A DNA stretch of 64,000 nucleotides from Nitzschia sp. pyKryTriq1 (taxonomy: Eukaryota > Bacillariophyta > Bacillariophyceae > Bacillariales > Bacillariaceae), in assembly GCA_956465555.1 (NCBI GenBank), contig OY101116.1, forward strand, positions 992,001 to 1,056,000, given 5' to 3'. Positions within the stretch are counted from its first letter, which is position 1; the number at the start of each line of letters is the position of its first letter. Shown in pieces: positions 1-9,313 of the stretch. Below the pieces are notes generated by a model. That model saw only the letters and a list, made by a program, of their open reading frames with translations, had not been told where the DNA came from and did not search any database. Position numbers and translations under genes: made by a program.

Positions 1-410
1 GCCGTATTACTAACCTTAAACGTGTCACAGAGTTCCTCACCAGAGGCCGTACAGTCCACGTCGCCGATCAACACGGAGGATGAAGCTGCGTATTCATCTC
101 CCAGTTGGTCCCAAGCGGGCTTCATGGACTTACAGTGGCCTCACCTTCGAGATGTTATGGAGGGGTACGCGATAAAACGTGAGAAAAAGCTATGAAAAGG
201 TCGCCTCATCCTGGCATTGTACAGTACATTATCGAATACAGTACATTGAACATGATAGTTTCATACTTACCAAGGAGCCAGAAACTTGATGAAGGAATTC
301 TTTCCCGCCATCATGTCACTGTAGTTGTCAGAGGTGAGTTCGGTTGCCCCTCCACTGACTGGAGTCAGAGTGGACAACACCGCAAGGATGGTAAAAAGGG
401 ACTTGGTCAT
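1..410 (-). CDS. Protein disulfide isomerase-like protein, 5' end only; TGA at the first active-site position (candidate selenoprotein)
   Basis: An ER thiol-disulfide oxidoreductase, partial: it runs off the left edge. Exon 1 (271-410) encodes a signal peptide (MTKSLFTILAVLSTLTPVSG) and the start of a thioredoxin fold ending F-I-K-F-L-A-P-W. Intron 145-270 begins GTAAGT and ends AAG. Exon 2 (15-144) continues G-H-C-K-S-M-K-P-A-W-D-Q-L-G and D-V-D-C-T, and a new intron starts at 14 (GTTAGT). The only join that keeps the thioredoxin frame reads W-(TGA)-G-H-C, with TGA at 141-143 exactly where the first Cys of the C-G-H-C active site belongs. Sec-containing PDI-family proteins are known in algae such as Emiliania huxleyi, so selenocysteine is the natural reading. 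The SECIS element would lie outside the window. An in-frame ATG at 464 is possible, but 410 begins the signal peptide. Identity is sure; Sec decoding is inferred. Confidence 0.85.
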
Positions 411-464
411 GGCTGCAATGTGCTTTTTATGGTGGGCTTTCGGTTTATTGTAATAATTGGGCAT

Positions 465-1120
465 TCCTGTTGTTGTTCTCGCCGGCCGTCGCTCGTGGAG
501 CGGAGAGGGGGCGCGGCGGCGCGGCGGCGGGTCGGGACAGTATTACCGGTACATACCGGTACCTGGTAATGTACCGGGAACATCCAAGGATCGAGCGATC
601 ACGCGCGCTCCACCTTGCTCCACTGAACTCAAATATTGTAACAGAATTGAAACAGATTTGGTTTTCTGATAATTGTGAGCCTATTTTTATTGTCTATTTT
701 GCTACTCTTGATTTTCCAGAAAAACTTCCAGTAGTAATTGCAATTGCATTTCCCAGTAGTAAATCCACAGGATTCTACTGTTTTTCATCTTGCCACCTCG
801 TTGGTACTGACTCAGGATATGCATCTCTTCATTCCTACTGGGAACTAAAAGGATGTAGGTCCTAGTACTTGATCTAGTATCTGATCTAGCCACATCAGTA
901 AGTGGGACGCTAGAACATGTAATTTCGCTCGGGCGCTCGTGGCTGGGAGTGCTCGAACGTGCGCGTGGTTCAGCGCGTGATTTCCTCGATCAGGACAGAA
1001 GGACATACTGATGACGTCATACGCCAGTCGTCATCAAACCTTGTCGAACATATACGGACGTACACAACATCGTACGTCATTACTATTATACAACATGTAA
1101 CGGTTGAACAGTACGTACTT
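465..1120. other. Intergenic region upstream of the PDI-like gene
   Basis: No supportable gene. It holds a GC-rich run around 480-535 (CGG-type repeats) followed by a GTAC/CCGGTA patch at about 540-580, both likely in the promoter of the minus-strand PDI-like gene. The stretch 640-1120 shows only short unconvincing frames. Confidence 0.5.
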
Positions 1121-1129
1121 CTACTATTC

Positions 1130-3330
1130 TGTTCTAATACTCCCCTTAATGGCGGAAGTAGTTGTGTCTTCTTAGTTGCTATCAGTAGACGATCTTCCGG
1201 TAGCTTGTAAAAGTGCATCAGGCTTACGGAACATGTACTGATCAAGAAGGCGATGGAAGTCTGTTCCATTTAAGGGCTTGGTGCATACATCTGCTACATT
1301 GAGCTTGGTATCTATATGCCCAAAGGTCAAGTATCCGCTGGCAATTGCTTCGCGTACACGGTGGTAGTTGCACGCTTGATGTTTCTTCTTAAGCTGCGAA
1401 GAAGGCAAGGTGGTATTTACCACTACTGCTAGGTTATCGCCTACTATCATGGAAGTGTCTTCAACTGGGACACCAAGCATGCGGAGTTTGTAACGAAATT
1501 CAATCAGTATATCAACGGCCGTACGGGCTGCCACGATCTCTGATCCATAAGTGCAGGTCGAACATGTCGTACTTCGTGGGACACGACGATGAACCGTGAC
1601 GTCCGGTAAGTCTGCCTCTGCGGCATCATATTGATCCATCGAGTCGGCAATCTTCTTCTCTCGTTCTGCCGGACTCGGGCATATCTCCCCTCCATGTGAG
1701 GCCGTAGTACGGATAGGGGCTGTAGCGAATTGCGGGTCCCATTGGACGCGCTTGTTGCGGTTAAATGGGCGTACGACACTACGGGTAACGATTTTCTTAG
1801 TCTGGTCGTCGTAAATAAGGAACGTTAAGGCGTCTCCCACGTTGGAAGCGATTCCTACCCAGTGTCCGGGGCGTTCATTGGTACTCGGGAAAGATTTTTC
1901 ATGTCCAGCGTATAACACGGGTTCCCAAAAGGAGAACTGCAGGAATGCAGAGATGTCTGGGGTAATGCCGGTACGTTTTTGCTTTGGTGTCATATTTATA
2001 CGTTTATGCCAACAATGGTTATGGATATCCGCTAGGTACTTAATGGCAAAATACCACGCAGGGTCCGGTGCGCCATGTCGATCCATAAGTGTATGGGAGG
2101 ACATTTTCAACCACCGAATTGCGGAATTCTCTACGGGGTTCTGGTTCTGGTAGTAGTCTTCGGAGAAGGCGTCGCCAATGCGATATTTGCGTTGTATCTC
2201 AGTAACTCGTTTACTTCGCTCAGAATTAGCATTATCCCGTCGGAGAATTTTCATGGGTCCGTGTTCTCGTATGAAGTCTTCCAAAGTGTCGGGGAATTCG
2301 CTTTCCTGTTTGAACCCGTATACGTCAATTGCCTTCGAGGTCAAACCATAATAGATTTGGGCACCTGAGTAATTATCGTGAAGACTGGGGCAATTGGCAA
2401 ACATGGGATCGGTTGAGACCACTTCATCCAGGCGTGTACCATCCATCCATGGAGTGCGTGGCAGGAGGTGGCGGCGCATCGGGTAATTAATGACCATTCG
2501 GGCTAATTGGGTTGTCACGTCTAACGTCTTCTTAATGACCCGTGTCGGTCGCCAACCAAAGAACGGTTGAAGTTTCCCTGGATCGAGTTCTTCTGGGTGT
2601 GTCCTATGCCACGAACGAGTTGCGAAGGCGTAAGAAGGAGGCACATCTCCATCTCGAGTGAAGGTGAGAAAGGCGAGTTCTTGGTCGGTACACTTTACTA
2701 GGGGATCGAATTGGACGTTTAAATCCACAAAGTCGTCGTTATATGTTGGGTTGAACCTTTCCTTGCCTACTAGTTCGTCCCATGTGTTACAGTCAAGTAG
2801 CTTATCGACCATGGACTTGGGGTTTTCCGTGCCCTCCCCCTCTTGGCTAGCGACATCTACCCTGGCGGTTGTGCTATTTTGTGCGACTATTACGGGGGGA
2901 AGCTCTACGAAATTGGGATCCTTCCTATGTGCGTTGGCGCGATGGTTATAGGGCTTCCATGTAGAAGGGGCAGTAATTTCAAACACATCGTAGAGTGGTT
3001 CGCCATCAGGGGAGAAATCTTTCTCGGTGTCGATTGGGAGAATTTCAAAACCCATCATTGCTCCCCTATTCTCGAAAGGGATATGTACCCATTCGTTTAA
3101 GTCGAAACGTTGCATTCCATATCCGGTAGGTGTGCGAGCTCTATGGTATTTAGAGGTCGAATCGAGAATATAACCATGGTCTCGGATTTGGTACTCCGAT
3201 AAGAGGGTGACGCAGTTGTTCTCTAAATATGGGGCTTCGTTGACTTTTACACAGATGAAGGTTTGGAAGAAGTATGAAGCGCCAGGGTCGTGAACGGAAG
3301 TTTCATAGCATGAGGCAAAGGTAGATCTTT
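1130..3330 (-). mobile_element. Ty1/copia-type LTR retrotransposon fossil (broken)
   Basis: A pol-derived frame of about 650 codons runs on the minus strand from roughly 3115 to 1172. Its upstream half looks like the integrase side of a copia polyprotein (a conserved H-N-H-C-W-H-K-R-I-N-M-T-P-K stretch). Its downstream end carries a copia RNase H signature (G-S-E-I-V-A-A-R, D-N-L-A-V-V and K-L-N-V-A-D-V-C-T-K-P-L). A purine-rich tract near 1137-1150 could be the polypurine tract. I found no convincing pair of long terminal repeats, so the ends are approximate and age cannot be estimated from LTR divergence. The element is incomplete, with at least one break, and is treated as a fossil. Diatom genomes carry many copia lineages (CoDi groups). 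Confidence 0.8.
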
Positions 3331-3702
3331 TCTTCAGCCTAAAACAGTTCGACTCGATTGACTCTGTTGGACAGGTTCGACTGAAGTTTCGAGGTCAGGT
3401 GGACAGACTGCCTCGATTCCGATCTGAGATCTCCCGATCTAAACTCTGCACTCTGCCCCCAAAAACAATACATAAAATAATAACGACCATGTGACGAGCC
3501 AGGAGCCAGAGACCAAAGCAAAGAGCAAAAAGGATAGCGGACCGGGGACCAAGGACCAACAACAAAAAAGCGGCACACAACAAAAAAGGGTCAAAGGTCA
3601 AGGGAGGAACACTCGATCTCTTTCCAAAACGAACCCCCTCATAATTGCTATCAATCAAAGAAGGGTCCCTCTTCTTGCGAAGAAATTTGACGAGCAAATA
3701 AT
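3331..3702. other. Intergenic region between the copia fossil and the NUP50-like gene
   Basis: Presumed promoter and 5' leader of the nucleoporin gene. It contains AAAC/AAAG-rich sequence at about 3460-3640 and no supportable gene or RNA. Confidence 0.4.
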
Positions 3703-5136
3703 ATGGGAAAACGAGGGAATGAAAACGCGCAGATGAGCAAAGAGGATTACGAAGCTCTCGAGAGCCGTGGATCCAGTGAAGCTGCCCCTAGTGGCGGCTT
3801 CGCGAGAGCGACGCCCGAAGAAATGGCGAAACGACGCATCGTCCGACGTACAAAAAAGTAAGTTTCGAAATCAGGTCTCGATGTATTAGCTTTCGTGCTA
3901 GTAGGGTCTTACGTCTGTTTTCATGTTGCTTCGGTGATCGTCACCATCATCGTCAGTCCGGTGGGATCCTCGGCACCGCCTCCTCCTACTGGAGGCGGCT
4001 ATGGGGGGCCGAGTAGCAGTGGTGGGGGGCTATTTTCCAATATCAATTTTGCTGCTCCTGTATCAGCGGCTGCCGCTCCCCCCTCGTCCTCCAGCAAACC
4101 TAAGTTCGCCTTGCCTACCTTGTCAGAGGATTCCCAGAAAACAGGGCCAGCGGGCGCACAAAGCAAGAATCCGTTCGGTAACATCAACTTGGCGCCTTCC
4201 AATGCTGGAGGTAACAAAGCAACTGGTCCAGTGTCTGAGAGCACGAAATTCTCGCAGAAATTTCAAGAATGGGCTCAAACTTGTAGTCTTGACGAAGTTC
4301 ATGGTTTGGCGATGAAGCGATATCTGACAACTGCGATCGCGCTCTTGGAAAGCGAAAAAGACCAAAAGAAGAAAGACACAACAGCTTCCGCGAGCAGTAC
4401 TAGTACTGGTCCACCTACCGGGAGCACCGTTGCCACTTCTAGCACTGCAGCTCCAAAGTCGCTATTTCCCTCATCGTCATCGCCAGCTCCTGTGGCCTTT
4501 GCTTTCGGCTCCACTGCTCCCCAAGCATCCCCGGCCGCTGCGCCAGCCTCCCAGCCAACCTTTGCTTTCGGATCAACGAGTGCTACTGCTGCGGCTCCTT
4601 CGCCAGCAGCATCTTCTGGTTTCAGTTTTGCGCCAGCTGCGGTGTCAGCGGCACCAACACCAGGGGCCAACGTCAAAATTTCTCTCACGCCTGTACCGAC
4701 ACATTCCGAAAGTGGCAGCGGCGACGTTGATGACACACAGCTGGCACCAGAAGAGAAGACGGAACTGGAAAGTGCTGATGGCGACTGGAATGAACTCATG
4801 AACGTCAAAGTCAGGGCCTATCACTATCGTCATGAAGGCGGCCCGAAGAAGTTTGCAAGCGGGGGTCTAAAAATACAGCAGCTCAAGGCCAATCCGAAAA
4901 TTCACCGCATGGTCCTGCGTGATGCAGCCGGAAAAGTGCTACTCAATATTGGGATTTCAACGGGCATGTCCTTTCAGAAAGTTGACCAGAAAACGAAACC
5001 GGGGAGCAGGCCTGCGGCTGTTATCATATTTTTTGGGATAAATGACCAAGAAAGGGGCGTTGAGAAGTTCTCTCTTGTCAGTACTCTCGAGGACGCAACA
5101 AAACTCCTTGAAAAATTCCAGCAATTGAGTAAATGA
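3703..5136 (+). CDS. NUP50: NUP50/Nup2-like nucleoporin with FG motifs and a C-terminal Ran-binding domain
   Basis: A nuclear-basket nucleoporin that helps release importin-alpha cargo and recycle importins. Two exons: 3703-3857 and 3957-5136, intron 99 bp (GTAAGT...CGTCAG, phase 2), giving about 444 residues. The N-terminus M-G-K-R-G-N with T-P-E-E-M-A-K-R-R-I-V-R-R-T-K-K resembles the importin-alpha-binding segment of NUP50. The middle is Ser/Ala/Pro-rich and disordered with scattered FG-type motifs (F-G-N-I-N-L, two F-A-F-G-S, F-S-F-A-P). Residues about 334-444 form a RanBP1-type domain (V-K-V-R-A-Y-H-Y-R, K-I-H-R-M-V-L-R-D, F-F-G-I-N-D). The start is chosen because the first exon supplies the family N-terminus and splices in frame. 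It is convergent with the DUF1289 gene downstream. Confidence 0.88.
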
Positions 5137-5299
5137 GTCAAATATGAAACTCTTCGTAAAGGCACCCCTCTATCATCGAACACTACTATTACACATCTCC
5201 TAAACATCCAGGAAAAGTTCCTCCATTGCAACGCAATTCTTATAGAGAGCTGCTGCGTCATAAATCGCAAATTCTCGACATTTTGCAAATATTATGTCA

Positions 5300-5773
5300 T
5301 TAGTCGGTGCGAGCTGCCTCGACTTTCCAATATTCTGCCTGACGTAGCAGTTCTTGACGCGAGGTACCAGTGGCTGACTCGTCTATCGTCGGTTCTTGCA
5401 CTAATTCCTCCAGCCTGTCGACAGCATCAAGAAGAGTATAATACTTTTCCATTGGAGCCATACCCTCCCAGCTTCCGATTTCATAGGTCTCGCGAAAGCA
5501 TCCAACGCACACTTTTCCATCAAAGACATTGGCATTGTAGCGGCAAATCCGCGTACAGGGAGTGATGGGTACGGGAGGTAGTATGTCTGAATTCTCTGTG
5601 TTTGTGTTTCGAAGTAGCAAGCCAGAGGATCGATAGTTCTGCGGCTGTATGGAAGGCGAAAAGGCTTGAGCCAACATCTTACTGCACCATGTCTCTTTCA
5701 TCATCGATGCTGACACCATCATCATCAGAAAGACTGCCCAAACTTGCATCCGACTCCTCCGACACCTCATCAT
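5300..5773 (-). CDS. DUF1289 (Cys-rich) protein with probable plastid leader
   Basis: A small protein of about 157 residues whose function is not established. The Cys spacing C-T-R-I-C-R-Y...C-V-G-C-F-R-E-T-Y-E-I-G-S-W matches DUF1289, a short putative metal-binding domain common in bacteria and plastid-bearing algae. The N-terminus is hydrophobic and Met-rich (V-W-A-V-F-L-M-M-M-V-S-A-S) and is followed by L-A-Q-A-F-S-P-S, close to the diatom ASAF-AP cleavage motif, so import into the complex plastid is likely. The C-terminal third is acidic and probably helical. Start 5773 is the first ATG of an ATG-ATG pair; the frame is open a little further upstream but without an ATG. It ends 163 bp from the NUP50-like gene, tail to tail. 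Confidence 0.75.
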   Translation of the reverse strand: MMRCRRSRMQVWAVFLMMMVSASMMKETWCSKMLAQAFSPSIQPQNYRSSGLLLRNTNTENSDILPPVPITPCTRICRYNANVFDGKVCVGCFRETYEIGSWEGMAPMEKYYTLLDAVDRLEELVQEPTIDESATGTSRQELLRQAEYWKVEAARTD

Positions 5774-6304
5774 GGTGTGCACGTTAGTCTGCCCCTGAAC
5801 GATAGAAGGCTAGCAAGCATCAAAATCCAGCGGTGGCCGCAAGCATCAAATTGTGGTGGTAGCATGCGTTTTTACGGCAGGCCACTTACCGGTACAGTAC
5901 TTTGACTTTCCACCGCCATTGTCAAATCGAGATGCAGATTGAGATCGAGCGACCCCGTTGCCTACACGTACGACGGCTAGGCGATCTTCGGACCACTCCG
6001 ATCCGATCCCACCACCACGCGCGCACGACACAACACACTAACCACTAACCACGAACCACGAACGGTCGTGCCTTCGTCCGCCTTGCTGATTGGCGGCAAT
6101 TCTTTGGTGGCTCTCTGGTAGCCACTCCAAAAACTCCGTCGATCCCACCGACCACCGATCGGTCGACCATGATCCATGATCCATGATCCATTATCATGAC
6201 ATCTCAAACTCACTTATTAGATGGCATGAAATGATGCCAAGACTCTACTGCTACTCTGGAGAAATCCATCCAGCTGCCATTTCTGCTTGATTTAGTAGTC
6301 CATC
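5774..6304. other. Divergent promoter region between the DUF1289 gene and the acidic-protein gene
   Basis: 531 bp without a supportable gene. Simple repeats include AACCAC units around 6035-6060 and about four tandem copies of a CATGATC-type heptamer at 6168-6193. It probably holds the promoters of both flanking divergent genes. Confidence 0.45.
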
Positions 6305-7285
6305 ATGTCCGATCTGCGACCTCAAGTCCGAACAGCCATTCAGACTTTTCTGAGCAGCCAAGAGGATCGTCACATGCCAAGTGATATTCTCCGAGTGATC
6401 CAAGAAGAAGCAACGCTGATGAAAGAAACTGAAGACGTCCGAGATGCTTTGACCTCTGATCCCTATGAACATTTTCAAGAAGTACCTACCAAGGCTCTGG
6501 AACGATTTAAACGGCTGCTCCGAGTGACAGAGTGTGAACGCGTACGTTGTGGGGCCGACTTTGCTAGAACGCATGCCGTCGTGGTTTGGCCCACGTCGAA
6601 CAATATGGAATTGACGTTTCTGTATGAACGAACACCACGACGAGGATTCCCGCCGGGTGAAAATGGAGAATATCCTTGCCAAATCTCTTATACAATAGAA
6701 TTAGCCTATAATCATGGGCAGCGACAACGGCTGTTGGAAGTGCAGGTGTGGGCAGCCTCGAGTTGTCCATCCACCGAGCCTGCAGTTTGTATTCAGAATG
6801 ATTTTGAAGGTGACAGCGACGGCGACAACGATGAGGACGAAAATGGGTGGGAAGACATTGATGATGACGCTGAGGCCCAAACAGATCAAAAACCGACAAA
6901 TGGTGGAAAGAAGACAAGAGAGGAGACTGCCAAAACCATCGACAATCGTAAAACGGCTTGCTCGCCTGAAGTATTGCAAGCCCAGAAGAAGCAAAAGACC
7001 AGCAAAAATGGCAATGATGCTGACAGTGAAGGCGAGGCAGATGAAACAAATGATCAGGATATTGATCGACGTGACCAATATGTTTCCTTTTTGGATGCCG
7101 ATGTAGTGCAATCCTTTTTGGACTCGGCTGGTTTACTTCCAATGCATGACGGGACAGCATTTTTCCTGCTAATGACGTTCCCATTCTTTGAACATGAGTG
7201 GGACATTGTCGGATTTGTCTTGGATCAGTTCTTTGGGGGTGATAGTGACGACGACGAAGAAGAACAAGAAGAAGAAGAGCAATAG
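6305..7285 (+). CDS. Acidic protein of unknown function
   Basis: An intronless frame of 326 residues that I do not recognise. Residues 1-60 look helical (R-P-Q-V-R-T-A-I-Q-T-F-L), and 85-150 form a mixed globular part with W-P-T-S-N-N and Y-T-I-E-L-A-Y. Residues 165-240 are strongly acidic and Lys-rich (disordered). Residues 250-310 are hydrophobic and aromatic (Y-V-S-F-L-D-A-D-V-V and F-F-L-L-M-T-F-P-F-F), and the protein ends in an Asp/Glu tail. There is no signal peptide and no clear membrane segment. Such acidic proteins are often nuclear or chaperone-like, but that is only a guess. It is convergent with COX10, 119 bp away. Codon use and a sharply defined ATG-to-stop frame support it as a real gene. 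Confidence 0.7.
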   Translation: MSDLRPQVRTAIQTFLSSQEDRHMPSDILRVIQEEATLMKETEDVRDALTSDPYEHFQEVPTKALERFKRLLRVTECERVRCGADFARTHAVVVWPTSNNMELTFLYERTPRRGFPPGENGEYPCQISYTIELAYNHGQRQRLLEVQVWAASSCPSTEPAVCIQNDFEGDSDGDNDEDENGWEDIDDDAEAQTDQKPTNGGKKTREETAKTIDNRKTACSPEVLQAQKKQKTSKNGNDADSEGEADETNDQDIDRRDQYVSFLDADVVQSFLDSAGLLPMHDGTAFFLLMTFPFFEHEWDIVGFVLDQFFGGDSDDDEEEQEEEEQ

Positions 7286-7404
7286 TACGGTGATGTTTAT
7301 AGCTGATGTTAAATCCGAAATGCGTGTGGCTTGGGAGAGTGGTGCGAAGGGCACAGTGGTAAAATACAATGCAGTAGCAATCGAGAAAAATGTGCGGTTT
7401 TCTG

Positions 7405-8889
7405 TTATGCATTTTGTTCCTGCAGTTCCCTTTGGTGCTTTAATTCGATCGACACCGCTGCCGTAGCCTGTTGCACAACCGCCGAGGTTTTTCTTGTCAG
7501 TGTCACGGGGCACTTGTCCTCCCCGACCACTGGGTTTTGTGCCACGGCATGCTCATGGAGACACATTTGTCGTCCTTGGTCTCGAATAGTATGCACCATG
7601 TTGGAAACAGCGTCTCGCAGGACATCTTTATCGTGTTCTTCATCCCATACTTTGGAATGCAACAAGAACAAGACCAACCAACTGGGCAAATACCAAAGCG
7701 AGGTCAAGAAAACCTTGCGCGCGTTGGCATTGGTCCTTTCCTGTCGAAATTTATACGCCACATACAAAGCATACGCATTCAAGGCGACCCCTTCCAAAGC
7801 AAACATGCTGCTCGTAACGCCTGAATAAGTGGCCACGAACGGCACAGTCGATAGATAGGCCGCATATCGCAAGACTACTTGTGACGTCTTGTCTCCATCA
7901 CCCTCTAAGACGGGTAACATGGCGAATCCACCCCGTTTGTAATCCACCCGGTGCATGAAACTGAGAGCAAAGAAATGTGGCATTTGCCAGAGGTAGAGTG
8001 TTGTTCCAAGAATCATGGCATCCAAATCCAATAAACTTCCTCCTGTGGCAGCGGTCCATCCCATCACTGGAGGGATGGCACCTACGACAGCTCCCACCCA
8101 CGTGTTGTAAATACTCCGAGGTTTCATGTAGGTGTAAAGACCCGCATATAGTCCAATATTGGACAGTCCCAACATGGTCGTCACAGGATCCGTCCCGACA
8201 TATAGCAAGCCTGTCCCAGCGACTCCCCAAGCCGTCGCCGCATATGTGGCCTCCGATACAGTCAAATGATGTTGCACCAAGGGTCGCTGTTGGGTTCGTT
8301 TCATCTGAGCATCCCGATCCCGTTCCAAAATTTGATTCCAGCCCGCTGCCGACGAACTGCAGAGTGCGGTTCCAACCACACAACACGCCGCAACAGACGC
8401 TTGTTCCGACAAGGGTCCACCCGCAGCCACAAAACCAGCAGCGGTAGTGGCTACTACAAGGGCACTTAGTTTGGCCTTGGCAAGATCCAAATAGCATTTT
8501 ATTTTGCTGGGAATATTGCTTTTGGCATCCTCTGTGTTGATATTATTATTGTCGTCGTTGTCAAGGATGGGGATATTGGCACTAGTCGCTGTGACTCGCG
8601 GGGGGGTGGAGAGATATCGCGAAGAAATAATATTTACGCTCTCGTCTCCTCGGCGCTGCCGCCGTGTCGAATGGCGGAAAGTGATACTCGATCTAGACGT
8701 CTTGGATAACAATAAAAGAACCGTCATGACGTATATTTCTTTCAACAAACTACAACAACAACAGCAAGGCGCTACTCTAGCTAGTAGAGCACGAATTGAG
8801 GTACGGTACAGTAGTGGTACTGTGGCTTCTTGTTCCTGTTGTTGCTTGTGCCTTATGCGTGCCGTTGTTGTCTGCCGATCATTATTCAT
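7405..8889 (-). CDS. COX10: COX10, protoheme IX farnesyltransferase (heme O synthase)
   Basis: It transfers a farnesyl group to heme b to make heme o, the precursor of heme a for cytochrome c oxidase, in the mitochondrial inner membrane. 494 residues, no intron. The first ~120 residues are Arg/Ser/Thr/Gln-rich with a Cys run and fit a mitochondrial presequence. The UbiA core follows: L-A-K-A-K-L-S-A-L-V-V, then the prenyl-diphosphate motif W-N-Q-I-L-E-R-D-R-D-A-Q-M with R-T-Q-Q-R-P-L, and the second motif W-Q-M-P-H-F-F-A-L-S...D-Y-K-R-G-G-F-A-M-L-P-V. Several hydrophobic helices lie between them. A C-terminal extension of about 100 residues beyond the bacterial length is hydrophilic. It is divergent from the F-box/kelch gene and convergent with the acidic-protein gene. 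Confidence 0.95.
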   Translation of the reverse strand: MNNDRQTTTARIRHKQQQEQEATVPLLYRTSIRALLARVAPCCCCCSLLKEIYVMTVLLLLSKTSRSSITFRHSTRRQRRGDESVNIISSRYLSTPPRVTATSANIPILDNDDNNNINTEDAKSNIPSKIKCYLDLAKAKLSALVVATTAAGFVAAGGPLSEQASVAACCVVGTALCSSSAAGWNQILERDRDAQMKRTQQRPLVQHHLTVSEATYAATAWGVAGTGLLYVGTDPVTTMLGLSNIGLYAGLYTYMKPRSIYNTWVGAVVGAIPPVMGWTAATGGSLLDLDAMILGTTLYLWQMPHFFALSFMHRVDYKRGGFAMLPVLEGDGDKTSQVVLRYAAYLSTVPFVATYSGVTSSMFALEGVALNAYALYVAYKFRQERTNANARKVFLTSLWYLPSWLVLFLLHSKVWDEEHDKDVLRDAVSNMVHTIRDQGRQMCLHEHAVAQNPVVGEDKCPVTLTRKTSAVVQQATAAVSIELKHQRELQEQNA

Positions 8890-9313
8890 ACAGTACTGGT
8901 ACTGTAAATTCTGCCGGTGCGGGTGACCAGCTACTCGTGGCGAGGGTGATGCGTGCGGCCACGCAGTGCGCGTGGCGATGCGGGAGGAGGACAGACATCA
9001 AAAATGGACTAGTAAGACTAAAACGTGGCATCCCATTGACACACAACATTATTATTTGTGCGGGCCTCCCAGCAGGCCGCGGGGAGTTCGATGAGAACAG
9101 TGAGAAGATACCAGATAGAGCAGTACCAGTACAGGTAGTACCGGTATGAGTATAGTCAGTATACCGGTAGTCTCTACTGTAGAGTATTACTGTATTCTGC
9201 CAGCTACCAGCTATCTACACTGCTATTGCTACTTTCTCTCTCTCTTTTTCTCTCTAGAAACACCCTTACCGGTACCCTTTCGCTAAGCACCGGTCTCACT
9301 GTTCGAGTATAGT
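8890..9313. promoter_or_regulatory. Divergent promoter region (COX10 / F-box-kelch) with GTAC/CCGGTA patch
   Basis: 424 bp between two divergent start codons. The part at about 9115-9290 is rich in overlapping GTAC and ACCGGT units and ends in a CT-rich run (9236-9256) just before the F-box gene. No gene is seen. The regulatory role is inferred from position only. Confidence 0.4.

Noticed and set aside
141-143. TGA in the PDI-like gene as a plain inactivating stop or sequencing error
   Set aside because: The downstream frame stays fully thioredoxin-like and ends at a good splice donor, and the TGA is precisely at a redox Cys position, so selenocysteine explains it better. The error explanation cannot be fully excluded without reads.
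4299-4808. Minus-strand frame inside the NUP50-like gene
   Set aside because: Shadow of the Ser/Ala/Pro-rich repeats; no independent support.
6564-7412. Long minus-strand frame opposite the acidic-protein gene
   Set aside because: It mirrors the acidic codons of the plus-strand gene (His/Leu/Ser-rich translation) and shows no domain; an antisense shadow.
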